Source: an uncultured Bacilli bacterium
GTDB taxonomy: Bacteria > Bacillota_I > Bacilli_A > RF39 > UBA660
NCBI GenBank assembly: GCA_910586425.1
Contig: CAJUHL010000071.1
Coordinates: 1-8,433, forward strand
Length of the DNA: 8,433 nucleotides
Direction: 5' to 3'
Under the pieces are notes generated by a model, which was not told the origin of the DNA, did not search any database, and was given only the letters and a program-made list of their open reading frames with translations. The translations under genes were made by a program, and so were the position numbers. Positions 1 through 7,100 of the stretch are shown here, piece by piece; within the stretch, counting starts at the first letter, position 1; each line of letters begins with the position of its first letter.

Positions 1-156
1 CCATGACAGTTTGTGCCTCCTCTAAAAAACTACTAGTTTTTTCGTGTCTTTTAGATTATGGCATAAAGTCAAATCTTAGTTAAGGCGAGCGTTTTGACGC
101 TTACGAAATCAATTTTCTTTCTGCCACACAACCGAAACAGCAAGACGCATAGGAAC
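1..156. other. Left flank without a supported gene
   Basis: Beyond the terminator of the DUF1016 remnant I see no convincing complete gene on either strand. The stretch contains an AT-rich perfect hairpin (8-bp arms at 24-31 and 35-42, 3-nt loop) and a small 5-bp stem at 88-101 (AGCGT/ACGCT). It also holds a possible minus-strand gene start at its extreme left edge, listed separately. I do not recognise an insertion-sequence end, an attachment site or an RNA gene here. Confidence 0.5.
2..21 (-). promoter_or_regulatory. Candidate ribosome-binding site and ATG of a gene leaving the window
   Basis: On the minus strand AGGAGG (16-21) is followed after 11 nt by ATG (2-4). The Shine-Dalgarno match is perfect but the spacing is longer than usual. 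Only the start codon and one further base are in the window, so no product can be named. The A/T hairpin at 24-42 lies directly upstream of the AGGAGG. The frame through the ATG is also open for about 16 codons upstream, so this could instead be the inside of a longer or broken reading frame. Confidence 0.25.
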
Positions 157-196
157 TCAAAAAGACGGTACAGCCCTTGTAATTGGGGCTATACCG
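157..196 (-). terminator. Rho-independent terminator after the DUF1016 remnant
   Basis: Read on the minus strand, arms CGGTATAGCCC (186-196) and GGGCTGTACCG (166-176) form an 11-bp stem with one G-U wobble and a 9-nt loop. TC and then five T residues follow (159-163). This is the normal layout of an intrinsic terminator. The reading frame of the DUF1016 remnant runs through the stem and stops at the TGA just past the T-run, so the last dozen residues of that frame are encoded by terminator DNA and are not native protein sequence. Confidence 0.78.
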
Positions 197-482
197 CCTA
201 ATCTGAAATTACTTCCCTCTAACCGTAAACATTTATCCTTGAACGCTTTTGTTGCCTTTACAGCAAACTGTGCATCGTTAAGTGTATCAGAAAAGTTATT
301 TGGTAGATTTCCCTGTTTGTGATACAACCCTGACCTAATATATTCTCTCAAAGTATACTTATCCCAAGCTCTAACCGCACATTGATGAATATAAAATAGA
401 CGTTCAGAAATATCCTTCGTTTTTGACAATATTTCCATATGGTGAGTAAAACCCAGTGATATAAATTCATTCCAGTCTATAT

Positions 483-555
483 CGCCAGCCAATGGCTGGC
501 GAATTGCTATCAGCAAACCTTCACCATTCACATCCAAATCATCAGCCAGTGGCTG
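483..555. repeat. Two related palindromes inside the DUF1016 linker
   Basis: A perfect 19-bp palindrome (9-bp arms CGCCAGCCA/TGGCTGGCG around one A) lies at 483-501. A related 13-bp palindrome (CAGCCA/TGGCTG around one G) lies at 543-555, with flanking similarity (ATC before, GGCGA.TT after). In the protein they encode two copies of an R-Q-P-L-A-(D/G)-D-(L/I)-D motif separated by about 13 residues, in the stretch between the helical core and the FTHHMEIL segment. The role is unknown; they may be a duplicated peptide unit or an inserted palindromic repeat. Confidence 0.7.
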
Positions 556-849
556 GCGATTTACGTAAGGACTCCACTCATCATAAAATAAACGCATATT
601 TTTAATATTGCTCTCTGAAAAGCCTCTAATTCCCATCAATTCCGACTTTAATCTGCCTGAAATGGCCTTAATCGCATCTGTTCCCCAAGCACCATTTCTT
701 GTATTTTCCGAAACATACTTTCCTATTCCATAGTAGAGAGATAGTAGTTCCGCATTACCCACTTTCGCAGCCCTATATCTACTCTTTTCAACAGCTTGCT
801 TTATGGCAACTACTGCTGATTCATACTAATTTTTTGAATCCATTCTTTT

Positions 850-856
850 CACCTTC
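850..856 (-). promoter_or_regulatory. Ribosome-binding site of the DUF1016 remnant
   Basis: GAAGGTG on the minus strand has its AGG core 8 nt from ATG 841-843. It identifies that ATG as the ancestral start. This in turn places the TAG at 826-828 inside the gene, at codon 6, rather than upstream of it. Confidence 0.65.
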
Positions 857-1004
857 TTTCCATGCTCATCATTGATTGCAGCATAACGATATAATATATT
901 AATCACTTGTATCTGCCTAACTATACTCACCTTAACTAATTCTTGTTTAAATCTTGGATAACCCTGTTTAAATTACATTTTAGACAAAACATCATTAAAC
1001 ATCA

Positions 1005-1033
1005 ATAATACCTCATTTTTTCAGCGTTATCAA
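1005..1033 (-). promoter_or_regulatory. Sigma-A-type promoter driving the DUF1016 remnant
   Basis: On the minus strand TTGATA (1028-1033, one mismatch to TTGACA) is followed by exactly 17 nt and TATTAT (1005-1010, one mismatch to TATAAT). It begins within the few bases after the herA stop codon and points at the DUF1016 remnant. Initiation near 998 would give a leader of about 155 nt before ATG 843. The leader encodes a short MFNDVLSKM peptide and then a stretch open in the DUF1016 frame from about 972; I recognise neither. No terminator is visible after herA, so readthrough from the defence operon is also possible. Confidence 0.65.
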
Positions 1034-1035
1034 TT

Positions 1036-2745
1036 CTACTGTTCATATTTACCTACCACCTTCTCAAAATCTATATCTCTCCACTGCTTTTTCCATTCTT
1101 GTAAATATTCTATATCATTTGAATCCGGCTCAGGACTACATTGCTCAATCTTCACAAGCGATGGCATAATTATTGAATCTCCAATTATTATCGCATGACC
1201 GCTCCCCAAGGATGGTAACGAATTTGTCACATTCCCTATATTGTCAGGCAACAAACGCTGCACATAATTCTGATCTTGCGGATTAGTAAGTCTCATGACA
1301 ACAAAATTGCTACATTGCGAGAAAATAGTTTCTGATATTTCGGAAGGTCTTTGGCTTACAATTGCCAAGGTTATCCCATATTTTCTTCCTTCTTTGGCAA
1401 TTCTTTCTATTGCAACTCTTGAAGAGTTATATTTTGCATCTTTCATTTTAGGTACATACTTATGTGCTTCCTCGTATACTAATAATAACGGAGCAACACA
1501 ATCCTTCCCATTGATTTGCTTTAAGTAATAACTACATTCAAAAAGCATTCTTGAAATAAGAGATACGGTAATACTCAATACCTCGAACGGAACCCCGCTT
1601 AAATCAATTATTGTTACATTACTTTCGTTCTTAGTTGTATATCCAATCAAACTTGTTAAAATTGCTTCTAAGCTACTATCAACTGATTTATCCCCAAATA
1701 AAAAATCAAATCTTTTATCCATTATCTTATTCCGAATCCTAGATATAAACTTTTCTAATGAACCATCATTATATATCCCTTTACTAACTGAACTATTTTT
1801 CTGTTCATCATACTGAAATATGTCAGAAAAATATTCATCAAATTTATCATCGTCCGTCTTATATGTTTTAGGATTATCTTTTATCCTTATTTTATCAGGA
1901 TCCTTATAATCTCTTGTTTCTTTGCTCAAGTTGATAATTGCATTTAAAACCTCTTTAATTGAAAACCTTACTGGCGTATCAAATGAAACACTTTCATCAT
2001 TAGCATTTTTAATCTGTTTATTTCTTGTTATCAATCTTCTAAGCAAATTTACTTGATTATACGCTTGATTTTCTCCTGTCTCAACAAATATTTCCTCCAA
2101 TTCTTCCCCATTCATTAGCCAATATGGAAGTTTTAGATTAGAAACATCCATATAGTTACTGTTTGGAAAGGCATTTTTATATTCTGAATGAATATCAAAA
2201 ATAACAATATGAGAATTATTTAACCCCTTGTAGCTTCCACTACGCATTTGTGTTGCTTCTTGCAAAATTTTAGCAACTGTATGTGATTTACCTGAGCCAG
2301 TAGAACCTACTATGGCAAAATGCTTATTAAAAAATCGATCACCATCTACAGGTACTTCAATCTTTGTATCCTGTAACAATTTTGAAAAGCAGAATCTTTT
2401 ATCCACATCAATTTGATGAAATATCGCTTGTATCTCATTGCTGTGCGCAGGTTCTGCACCAGAAGGCGGAATCGCTATATTATTTCCACCCCTCAAAAAT
2501 TTTTTGTCATTGTCCAAGAATCCAATAGGAACTGCCTCAAGAATATATTTTCTATCACCTTCTCCTATTTGCTCTATTGAAAAATTTTCTACCATTGCAA
2601 TTATGGCACAATCTTCTGAATCTGAAACTCTAATGTAAGATCCAACCGAAAATTTTTCTCCAGTATCATTAAAATCCTCTATATCCTTTACTTGTACTCT
2701 GATTTTATCCGGCATTACGGATACTACTTCACCCTTTTCTGACAT
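1036..2745 (-). CDS. herA: HerA-type hexameric ATPase/translocase of a HerA-DUF4297 defence system
   Basis: A 569-residue FtsK/HerA-superfamily ATPase. An N-terminal HAS-barrel-like region (about residues 1-90) precedes the RecA-like core. Walker A is GSTGSGKS at about 147-154. Walker B is LLLVYEEAH at about 420-428, with the glutamate pair typical of HerA. Next comes an EGRKYGITLAIVSQRP segment (about 452-467) carrying the usual arginine and sensor residues. In known HerA-DUF4297 systems the ATPase hexamer assembles with the nuclease partner into a large DNA-degrading complex in the cytoplasm that stops phage growth. The gene starts 16 nt past the stop of the DUF4297 gene, which supports the pairing. 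ATG 2745 is chosen over the upstream in-frame TTG at 2760 because that longer frame merely translates the GGAGG ribosome-binding site. No motif looks damaged. The ATPase call is firm; the defence role is inferred from the partner. Confidence 0.93.
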   Translation of the reverse strand: MSEKGEVVSVMPDKIRVQVKDIEDFNDTGEKFSVGSYIRVSDSEDCAIIAMVENFSIEQIGEGDRKYILEAVPIGFLDNDKKFLRGGNNIAIPPSGAEPAHSNEIQAIFHQIDVDKRFCFSKLLQDTKIEVPVDGDRFFNKHFAIVGSTGSGKSHTVAKILQEATQMRSGSYKGLNNSHIVIFDIHSEYKNAFPNSNYMDVSNLKLPYWLMNGEELEEIFVETGENQAYNQVNLLRRLITRNKQIKNANDESVSFDTPVRFSIKEVLNAIINLSKETRDYKDPDKIRIKDNPKTYKTDDDKFDEYFSDIFQYDEQKNSSVSKGIYNDGSLEKFISRIRNKIMDKRFDFLFGDKSVDSSLEAILTSLIGYTTKNESNVTIIDLSGVPFEVLSITVSLISRMLFECSYYLKQINGKDCVAPLLLVYEEAHKYVPKMKDAKYNSSRVAIERIAKEGRKYGITLAIVSQRPSEISETIFSQCSNFVVMRLTNPQDQNYVQRLLPDNIGNVTNSLPSLGSGHAIIIGDSIIMPSLVKIEQCSPEPDSNDIEYLQEWKKQWRDIDFEKVVGKYEQ

Positions 2746-2750
2746 TTTTG

Positions 2751-2758
2751 TTCCTCCC
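2751..2758 (-). promoter_or_regulatory. Ribosome-binding site that sets the herA start
   Basis: GGGAGGAA on the minus strand has its GGAGG core 7 nt before ATG 2745. It lies in the 16-nt gap after the DUF4297 stop, as expected for translational coupling that keeps nuclease and ATPase in step. Confidence 0.85.
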
Positions 2759-2761
2759 AAT

Positions 2762-3898
2762 CTATGATATTAATACCTTTATCTCGTCTAAGTTCTCTAT
2801 CTGTATTTTAATTTTATATATATCTTCAAATATTGTTGTTTGAGAACTTAAATAAAAATCATATACTTCTTTAAATTTCACTTTTAAGTTTTCAACATTC
2901 TCCTCTGATACAAACTTAATGGTAGCATTCTTGTCATTCACCAACTTATCACTTCTAAAAATGTCACCGTCAAAATATGTTCCATCCGAAAATACTTGTT
3001 CATCATCAACCATTCCAATTTTTACTTCATTTAGGACTTTCTTATTCAATCCCCTAAAACAAATATATGGTGCTGGTGATTTTCCTGCCCTATAATATTT
3101 GGTTTTCAAAGCATCTATGATATACCGTACAATAGTACCATCCTCTATTTCATTACATTCAATCATAAATAACCTTTCAAATCTATTAATGTTAGGTTTA
3201 TTAAATGTGAAATATTTTCTTTTGATAGTTTTCAGAAATTTATCTCTTCCAACTATATTTCTATATTTACTTTCAAAAGTAATTGTTTTACATTTATCCA
3301 CATATTTCTTGATTTCCTCATACGTAATACAACGCTTATCATCTTCACTCTCCAATGCCACCTTAAATAATTTGTCACATATAATTGCATGGTAAATCCA
3401 TGCTTCATCCTCCTCTACTTTCATTTTTTCACGAATCATTTTAAGGACATTTTCAAATTGTATCTCATAATTTTCAGCAAATTGTAGCGTGAAATTCTTA
3501 ATAAATGATTCCATTTGTTCGTTTGTATATTTGCCCTGCAAATTTTCGGTTTTTTCCTTATCCCTATACTTCAATATATCTTTTAGTTCTTGAACAGTTT
3601 TAAATTTTATACTATGCGGTTTTTGATTTCTAAAATAAGCATATAAACAGAACTTCTTTGACATATCATTCACAAATGTATCAAGCAATTTTATAATTGG
3701 TTCCCTTATTTTTGATGCCGAATAATCTGCTGCTTCCTTATGCTTAACTTGAAGAACATAGTTCTCACAATCTATATCCTGAATCCGTTCTATATATACT
3801 GGTACTCCTTCATCTCTCGACAATATTTCTAAAATAGCCTTATCATACTGATACAAAAAGCCTTTTATTGCATAATAACCGCCTTCTTCCTGACACAT
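2762..3898 (-). CDS. DUF4297/Cap4-like PD-(D/E)XK nuclease, HerA partner
   Basis: A 378-residue protein opening with the pattern of DUF4297/Cap4-type nucleases: a Gly-rich start with YYAIKGFLYQYDKAI, then a beta-strand VYIERIQDID and LQVKHKE. These supply the acidic residue(s) and the Q-x-K of a PD-(D/E)XK site (about D41/D43, Q50, K52). The remaining ~300 residues form a mostly helical region and then an alpha/beta region that I cannot assign. No SAVED or other cyclic-nucleotide sensor domain is recognised and no nucleotide cyclase gene is adjacent, so this is not an ordinary CBASS effector. The HerA ATPase directly downstream makes a HerA-DUF4297 effector the best reading. The gene likely starts at ATG 3898, 6 nt after AGGGGG; the ATG at 3904 abuts that site and is too close. 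The nuclease fold call is good; the substrate is inferred to be DNA. Confidence 0.85.
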   Translation of the reverse strand: MCQEEGGYYAIKGFLYQYDKAILEILSRDEGVPVYIERIQDIDCENYVLQVKHKEAADYSASKIREPIIKLLDTFVNDMSKKFCLYAYFRNQKPHSIKFKTVQELKDILKYRDKEKTENLQGKYTNEQMESFIKNFTLQFAENYEIQFENVLKMIREKMKVEEDEAWIYHAIICDKLFKVALESEDDKRCITYEEIKKYVDKCKTITFESKYRNIVGRDKFLKTIKRKYFTFNKPNINRFERLFMIECNEIEDGTIVRYIIDALKTKYYRAGKSPAPYICFRGLNKKVLNEVKIGMVDDEQVFSDGTYFDGDIFRSDKLVNDKNATIKFVSEENVENLKVKFKEVYDFYLSSQTTIFEDIYKIKIQIENLDEIKVLIS

Positions 3899-3904
3899 AT
3901 TCAT

Positions 3905-3911
3905 CCCCCTA
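3905..3911 (-). promoter_or_regulatory. Ribosome-binding site overlapping the hsdR stop codon
   Basis: TAGGGGG on the minus strand contains the TAG stop of hsdR (3909-3911) fused to the AGGGGG Shine-Dalgarno of the DUF4297 gene. Its spacing (6 nt to ATG 3898, 0 nt to ATG 3904) decides the start. The overlap implies ribosomes finishing hsdR feed the next gene. Confidence 0.7.
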
Positions 3912-6900
3912 TCTCATACTTACAAGCTCCACATATTTCTCATAATAAGCCATCAGCCTGTCAATAACCCTTTTCTTCTTCTCTGCCCTATTACCTCCGC
4001 CAAAACGTGATACCGCAGGCATAATAACATCAATATCCGTTCCTGTTGTTTTCAGCACACCATCCCGAAATGAATTATCTATAAATTTATGTGTTTCTTC
4101 CATCTTTAATTTTTCTTCCTCAATAATCACAACAAGGTCATTTTCTCTCTGCTCGTCCACGAACTTCTTCCAGTCCCCATCCACTTCGGTCTGTGCATTT
4201 ATTCTTGACAGAAAATTCCTTATTAACTCCATTTTGCTACGCAGATTCATACTGGAATTAACCACCTTTTCAATCGTTACAACAATCTCTTTATTCTGAT
4301 TTCCATCCTGCTGATACTTCTTAGCCAGCATAAGAATATAGTCAATATTAATTTCTACCTGCTTTACAAGCTCGATTTCAAATACCACATCGTCATTGAT
4401 ATTTTCTTTCTTTTCATTTGATTTATATTTCTGATAAAGGTCAATATACTCGCTCTGGTAATCCTGAAAATTCCGTTCAGACAAAATTTCCTTTCCCTCA
4501 AAATTATCAAAGGTGAAAAGAATATTCTTCATTCTAAGAATTGCCCCATAAAGCATAATAAATTCTTTCTCTGCTTTCTCCCCTTCAAACGATGCTCCCA
4601 ACGGAAAAAGAGTTTTCAGCTTGTCTATTAATTCAACATAACCGTCAAAATGTTTCCCATTCTCATCATACCCATTATAGTAACTTTCAAAATTTTTTAG
4701 TAAAACAACACTTCCTGCCTCTTTGTCACCAAAAAGTGCAATCGCATTATTTGTTTCTTCCTCCAGATTACGGAAACATACGATATTACCAAAAGTCTTA
4801 ACAGAATTAAGAATACGGTTTGTCCTAGAAAATGCCTGCAATAATCCATGATATTTCAGGTTCTTATCCACCCACAATGTATTCAAAGTCGTTGCATCAA
4901 ATCCTGTAAGAAACATATTGACTACAATCAAAATATCAATTTCCCTGTTTTTCATCCTAAGAGAAACATCTTTATAATAATTTTGGAATTTATCGCTTGA
5001 TGTATCATAATTGGTTTTGAAAATCTTGTTATAATCATCAATCGCCATTTCAAGAAAATCTCTGGAACTTTTATCAAGTCCGTCTGTATTTTCTGAATTT
5101 TCATCTTCTACAAAATCATCGTTTTCTGATTCATTAACCCCATAGCTATATATCGTTGCCACTCTCAGTTTATGCGGTTGTCCTGCAGGTGCAGCTTGTG
5201 GCAGCTTATCCATCTGCCTCTTAAATTCTGTGTAATATAATTTTGCTGCATCTATGGAACTCACTGCGAATATGGAATTAAAGCCCTTCATGCGGACAGA
5301 CTCTTTTATTTCTTCTACCTTGTCCCTATTCTTTGCCTGACTGCTTGCTACCTCCTGCACGTTCATCAATTTAGAAAAGTCAAAACTTTCCCTATTTCTC
5401 TTTGTCTTTTGGTCAAAATGTTCCAAAATATATGTTACAATCTTGGCAATTCGCTTTGGCTCTAAAAGCGCCTTCTCTGTGTCAATAGCTGATACCTGCT
5501 TATCATGTCCTTTTTCCTTATGATGCGAAGCTTCATTTTCCTTAATTGTCTTAATATAATCAATACGAAACGGCAATACATTTTCATCATTGATTGCATC
5601 TACAATTGTATATGTATGAAGTTTATCGCCAAATGCCTGTGGTGTCGTGCGTAAATCAGCATTCTTTCCGCTTCCAACATTATCAGCAAAGATTGGTGTT
5701 CCTGTAAAACCAAAAATATGATAGTTCTTAAAATTCTTAGTAATGGCAGTATGCATATCTCCAAACTGAGAACGATGGCACTCATCAAATACTAGAACAA
5801 TATGCCTGCTAAACACCTCATGTCCTTTATATCTTCTGATAAAATTATCCAGCTTTTGAATTGTGGTAATGATAATTTTGGCGTCATCCTCCTCTAACTG
5901 TTTCTTCAAAATGGCTGTTGATGTATTGCTGTTCGCAGCACCTTTTTGAAAACGGTCATATTCTTTCATGGTCTGATAATCAAGGTCTTTGCGGTCAACA
6001 ACAAAAAGCACTTTATCCACAAAGTCAAGCTGACTTGCCAACTGCGCGGTCTTAAATGACGTTAAAGTTTTACCACTTCCGGTTGTATGCCAAATATAGC
6101 CGCCCGCCTCAAGCGTTCCCAATTTCTTATAATTCGTTGCAATTTCAATACGATTCAATATTTTCTCTGTAGCAGCAATCTGATATGGGCGCATAACAAG
6201 CAGTAATTCTTCCGAAGTAAATACACAATATTTTGTCAATACATTTAGAATGGTATGTTTTGACAGAAAGGTTTTTGTAAAATCTACAAGATCAGAGATA
6301 ACCTTATTGTTTGCGTCTGCCCAAAAAGAAGTGAATTCAAAACTGTTGCTGGTCTTTTTCCCTTTATTTGTATTCTTTCCAACCGAGTATCGGTTTTGCT
6401 CTTTAATATGAGCAGAACGAGTAGTATTGGAATAATACTTCGTGTGCGTTCCGTTTGAAATAACAAATATCTGCACATATTCATATAATCCGCTTCCTGC
6501 CCAAAAACTATCACGCTGGTAACGGTTAATCTGATTAAACGCCTCCCGAATCGCAACACCCCTACGCTTCAGTTCTACATGGATAAGCGGAAATCCATTT
6601 ACAAGGATTGTCACATCGTACCGATTATCAAACTTTGCTCCTTCGTCCTGTGACACTTCATATTGATTAATGACCTGCAAACGGTTGTTGTGGATATTCT
6701 TCTTGTCTAAAAGTGTGATGTTCTTCGTACTTCCATCGTCACGCTCCATATTCTTTACTGCATCTTCCTGAATAGTGCGTGTCTTTTCTACAATTCCTTC
6801 ATTAGCATTGGCTATGTATTTATGAAAAAAGCGTTCCCATTCTGTATCTGTAAAATCGTAAGAATTAAACTGTTCTATCTTTTTACGAAGATTAGCAATC

Positions 6901-7076
6901 AGATCTGCCTCTGTATGAATTTGCAGATATTCATACCCCTGTTCTGAAAGCATACGGATAAACTCTTTTTCCAAATCTGCTTCGCTCTGATAGCTGTCAG
7001 AACACTTGCTTTCCGGTATATATTCAGATACTACTGTACTTTCATTCATGGAAGCAACCATGTTGTAATTTGGCAT
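3909..7076 (-). CDS. hsdR: Type I restriction enzyme R subunit (nuclease-translocase)
   Basis: A 1055-residue motor and nuclease subunit; with HsdM and HsdS it translocates and cuts DNA lacking the system's methylation. Length matches the EcoR124-like (type IC) family. The PD-(D/E)XK nuclease has D154 (NRYDVTI), E168 and K170 (HVELKRRG), then the Q-x3-Y motif at Q182/Y186. The superfamily 2 helicase core has an RPYQ Q-motif (296-299), motif I TTGSGKT (331-337), motif II DECH (431-434), motif III TGT (458-460), motif V around NMFLTGFDA (720-728) and motif VI QAFSRTNR (747-754). The C-terminal region is helical, as expected for contact with the methylase core. All catalytic residues are present, so it should be active. 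ATG 7076 has AGAGG 9 nt upstream. The gene sits 24 nt after the unknown gene, and the next gene's ribosome-binding site overlaps its stop. Confidence 0.97.
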   Translation of the reverse strand: MPNYNMVASMNESTVVSEYIPESKCSDSYQSEADLEKEFIRMLSEQGYEYLQIHTEADLIANLRKKIEQFNSYDFTDTEWERFFHKYIANANEGIVEKTRTIQEDAVKNMERDDGSTKNITLLDKKNIHNNRLQVINQYEVSQDEGAKFDNRYDVTILVNGFPLIHVELKRRGVAIREAFNQINRYQRDSFWAGSGLYEYVQIFVISNGTHTKYYSNTTRSAHIKEQNRYSVGKNTNKGKKTSNSFEFTSFWADANNKVISDLVDFTKTFLSKHTILNVLTKYCVFTSEELLLVMRPYQIAATEKILNRIEIATNYKKLGTLEAGGYIWHTTGSGKTLTSFKTAQLASQLDFVDKVLFVVDRKDLDYQTMKEYDRFQKGAANSNTSTAILKKQLEEDDAKIIITTIQKLDNFIRRYKGHEVFSRHIVLVFDECHRSQFGDMHTAITKNFKNYHIFGFTGTPIFADNVGSGKNADLRTTPQAFGDKLHTYTIVDAINDENVLPFRIDYIKTIKENEASHHKEKGHDKQVSAIDTEKALLEPKRIAKIVTYILEHFDQKTKRNRESFDFSKLMNVQEVASSQAKNRDKVEEIKESVRMKGFNSIFAVSSIDAAKLYYTEFKRQMDKLPQAAPAGQPHKLRVATIYSYGVNESENDDFVEDENSENTDGLDKSSRDFLEMAIDDYNKIFKTNYDTSSDKFQNYYKDVSLRMKNREIDILIVVNMFLTGFDATTLNTLWVDKNLKYHGLLQAFSRTNRILNSVKTFGNIVCFRNLEEETNNAIALFGDKEAGSVVLLKNFESYYNGYDENGKHFDGYVELIDKLKTLFPLGASFEGEKAEKEFIMLYGAILRMKNILFTFDNFEGKEILSERNFQDYQSEYIDLYQKYKSNEKKENINDDVVFEIELVKQVEINIDYILMLAKKYQQDGNQNKEIVVTIEKVVNSSMNLRSKMELIRNFLSRINAQTEVDGDWKKFVDEQRENDLVVIIEEEKLKMEETHKFIDNSFRDGVLKTTGTDIDVIMPAVSRFGGGNRAEKKKRVIDRLMAYYEKYVELVSMR

Positions 7077-7085
7077 AATATAGTA

Positions 7086-7095
7086 CCTCTTCTTT
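7086..7095 (-). promoter_or_regulatory. Ribosome-binding site of hsdR
   Basis: AAAGAAGAGG on the minus strand ends 9 nt before ATG 7076, within the 24-nt gap after the unknown gene. No promoter-like pair fits in this gap, so hsdR is expressed from an upstream promoter. Confidence 0.7.
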
Positions 7096-7100
7096 CGCGT

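Larger units (their letters stand above)
157..843 (-). pseudogene. Decayed DUF1016 (YhcG-type) PD-(D/E)XK nuclease gene, N-terminal half only
   Basis: The intact family has an N-terminal DUF1016 helical domain and a C-terminal PD-(D/E)XK nuclease domain, about 340-380 residues in all. The frame reads M-D-S-K-N from ATG 843, hits a TAG at 826-828, then resumes as YESAVVAIKQAVEKSRYRAA and continues in frame through LLSLYYGIGKYVSENT, GFSESNIKNMRLFYDEW and FTHHMEIL to a KATKAFKD motif near 235. These are hallmark N-domain segments. The nuclease domain that should follow is absent: about 25 unrelated residues lead into the terminator stem. ATG 843 is chosen as the ancestral start because it has a well-spaced GAAGGTG site. 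A GTG at 760-762 could start a 201-residue product but would cut off conserved residues and has no ribosome-binding site. The gene has its own promoter and terminator. It is probably non-functional; the N-domain family call is firm. Confidence 0.85.

Noticed and set aside
24..42. AT-rich hairpin as an intrinsic terminator
   Set aside because: The 8-bp stem contains only one G-C pair, and the T-run is part of the stem rather than after it.
88..101. AGCGT/ACGCT hairpin as a terminator or operator
   Set aside because: The stem is only 5 bp, no T-run follows on either strand and no gene context fits.
483..555. CRISPR array or repeat-spacer unit
   Set aside because: There are only two imperfect copies within a coding frame, with no regular repeat-spacer pattern and no cas genes.
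2746..2760. HerA start at TTG 2760 (adds five residues)
   Set aside because: The extra codons are the GGAGG ribosome-binding site itself; ATG 2745 is ideally spaced from it.
3099..3395. Plus-strand reading frame of 98 codons opposite the DUF4297 gene
   Set aside because: It lies wholly antisense to a strongly supported gene, has no recognisable domain, and is typical of shadow frames in AT-rich coding DNA; the same applies to the other plus-strand frames.
2762..3898. CBASS effector (Cap4)
   Set aside because: The nuclease motif resembles Cap4, but no SAVED domain is recognised and no nucleotide cyclase gene is next to it; a HerA ATPase is the neighbour.
6284..6559. Minus-strand 91-codon frame overlapping hsdR in another frame
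   Set aside because: It is contained in the conserved N-terminal nuclease region of hsdR and is a shadow of it.
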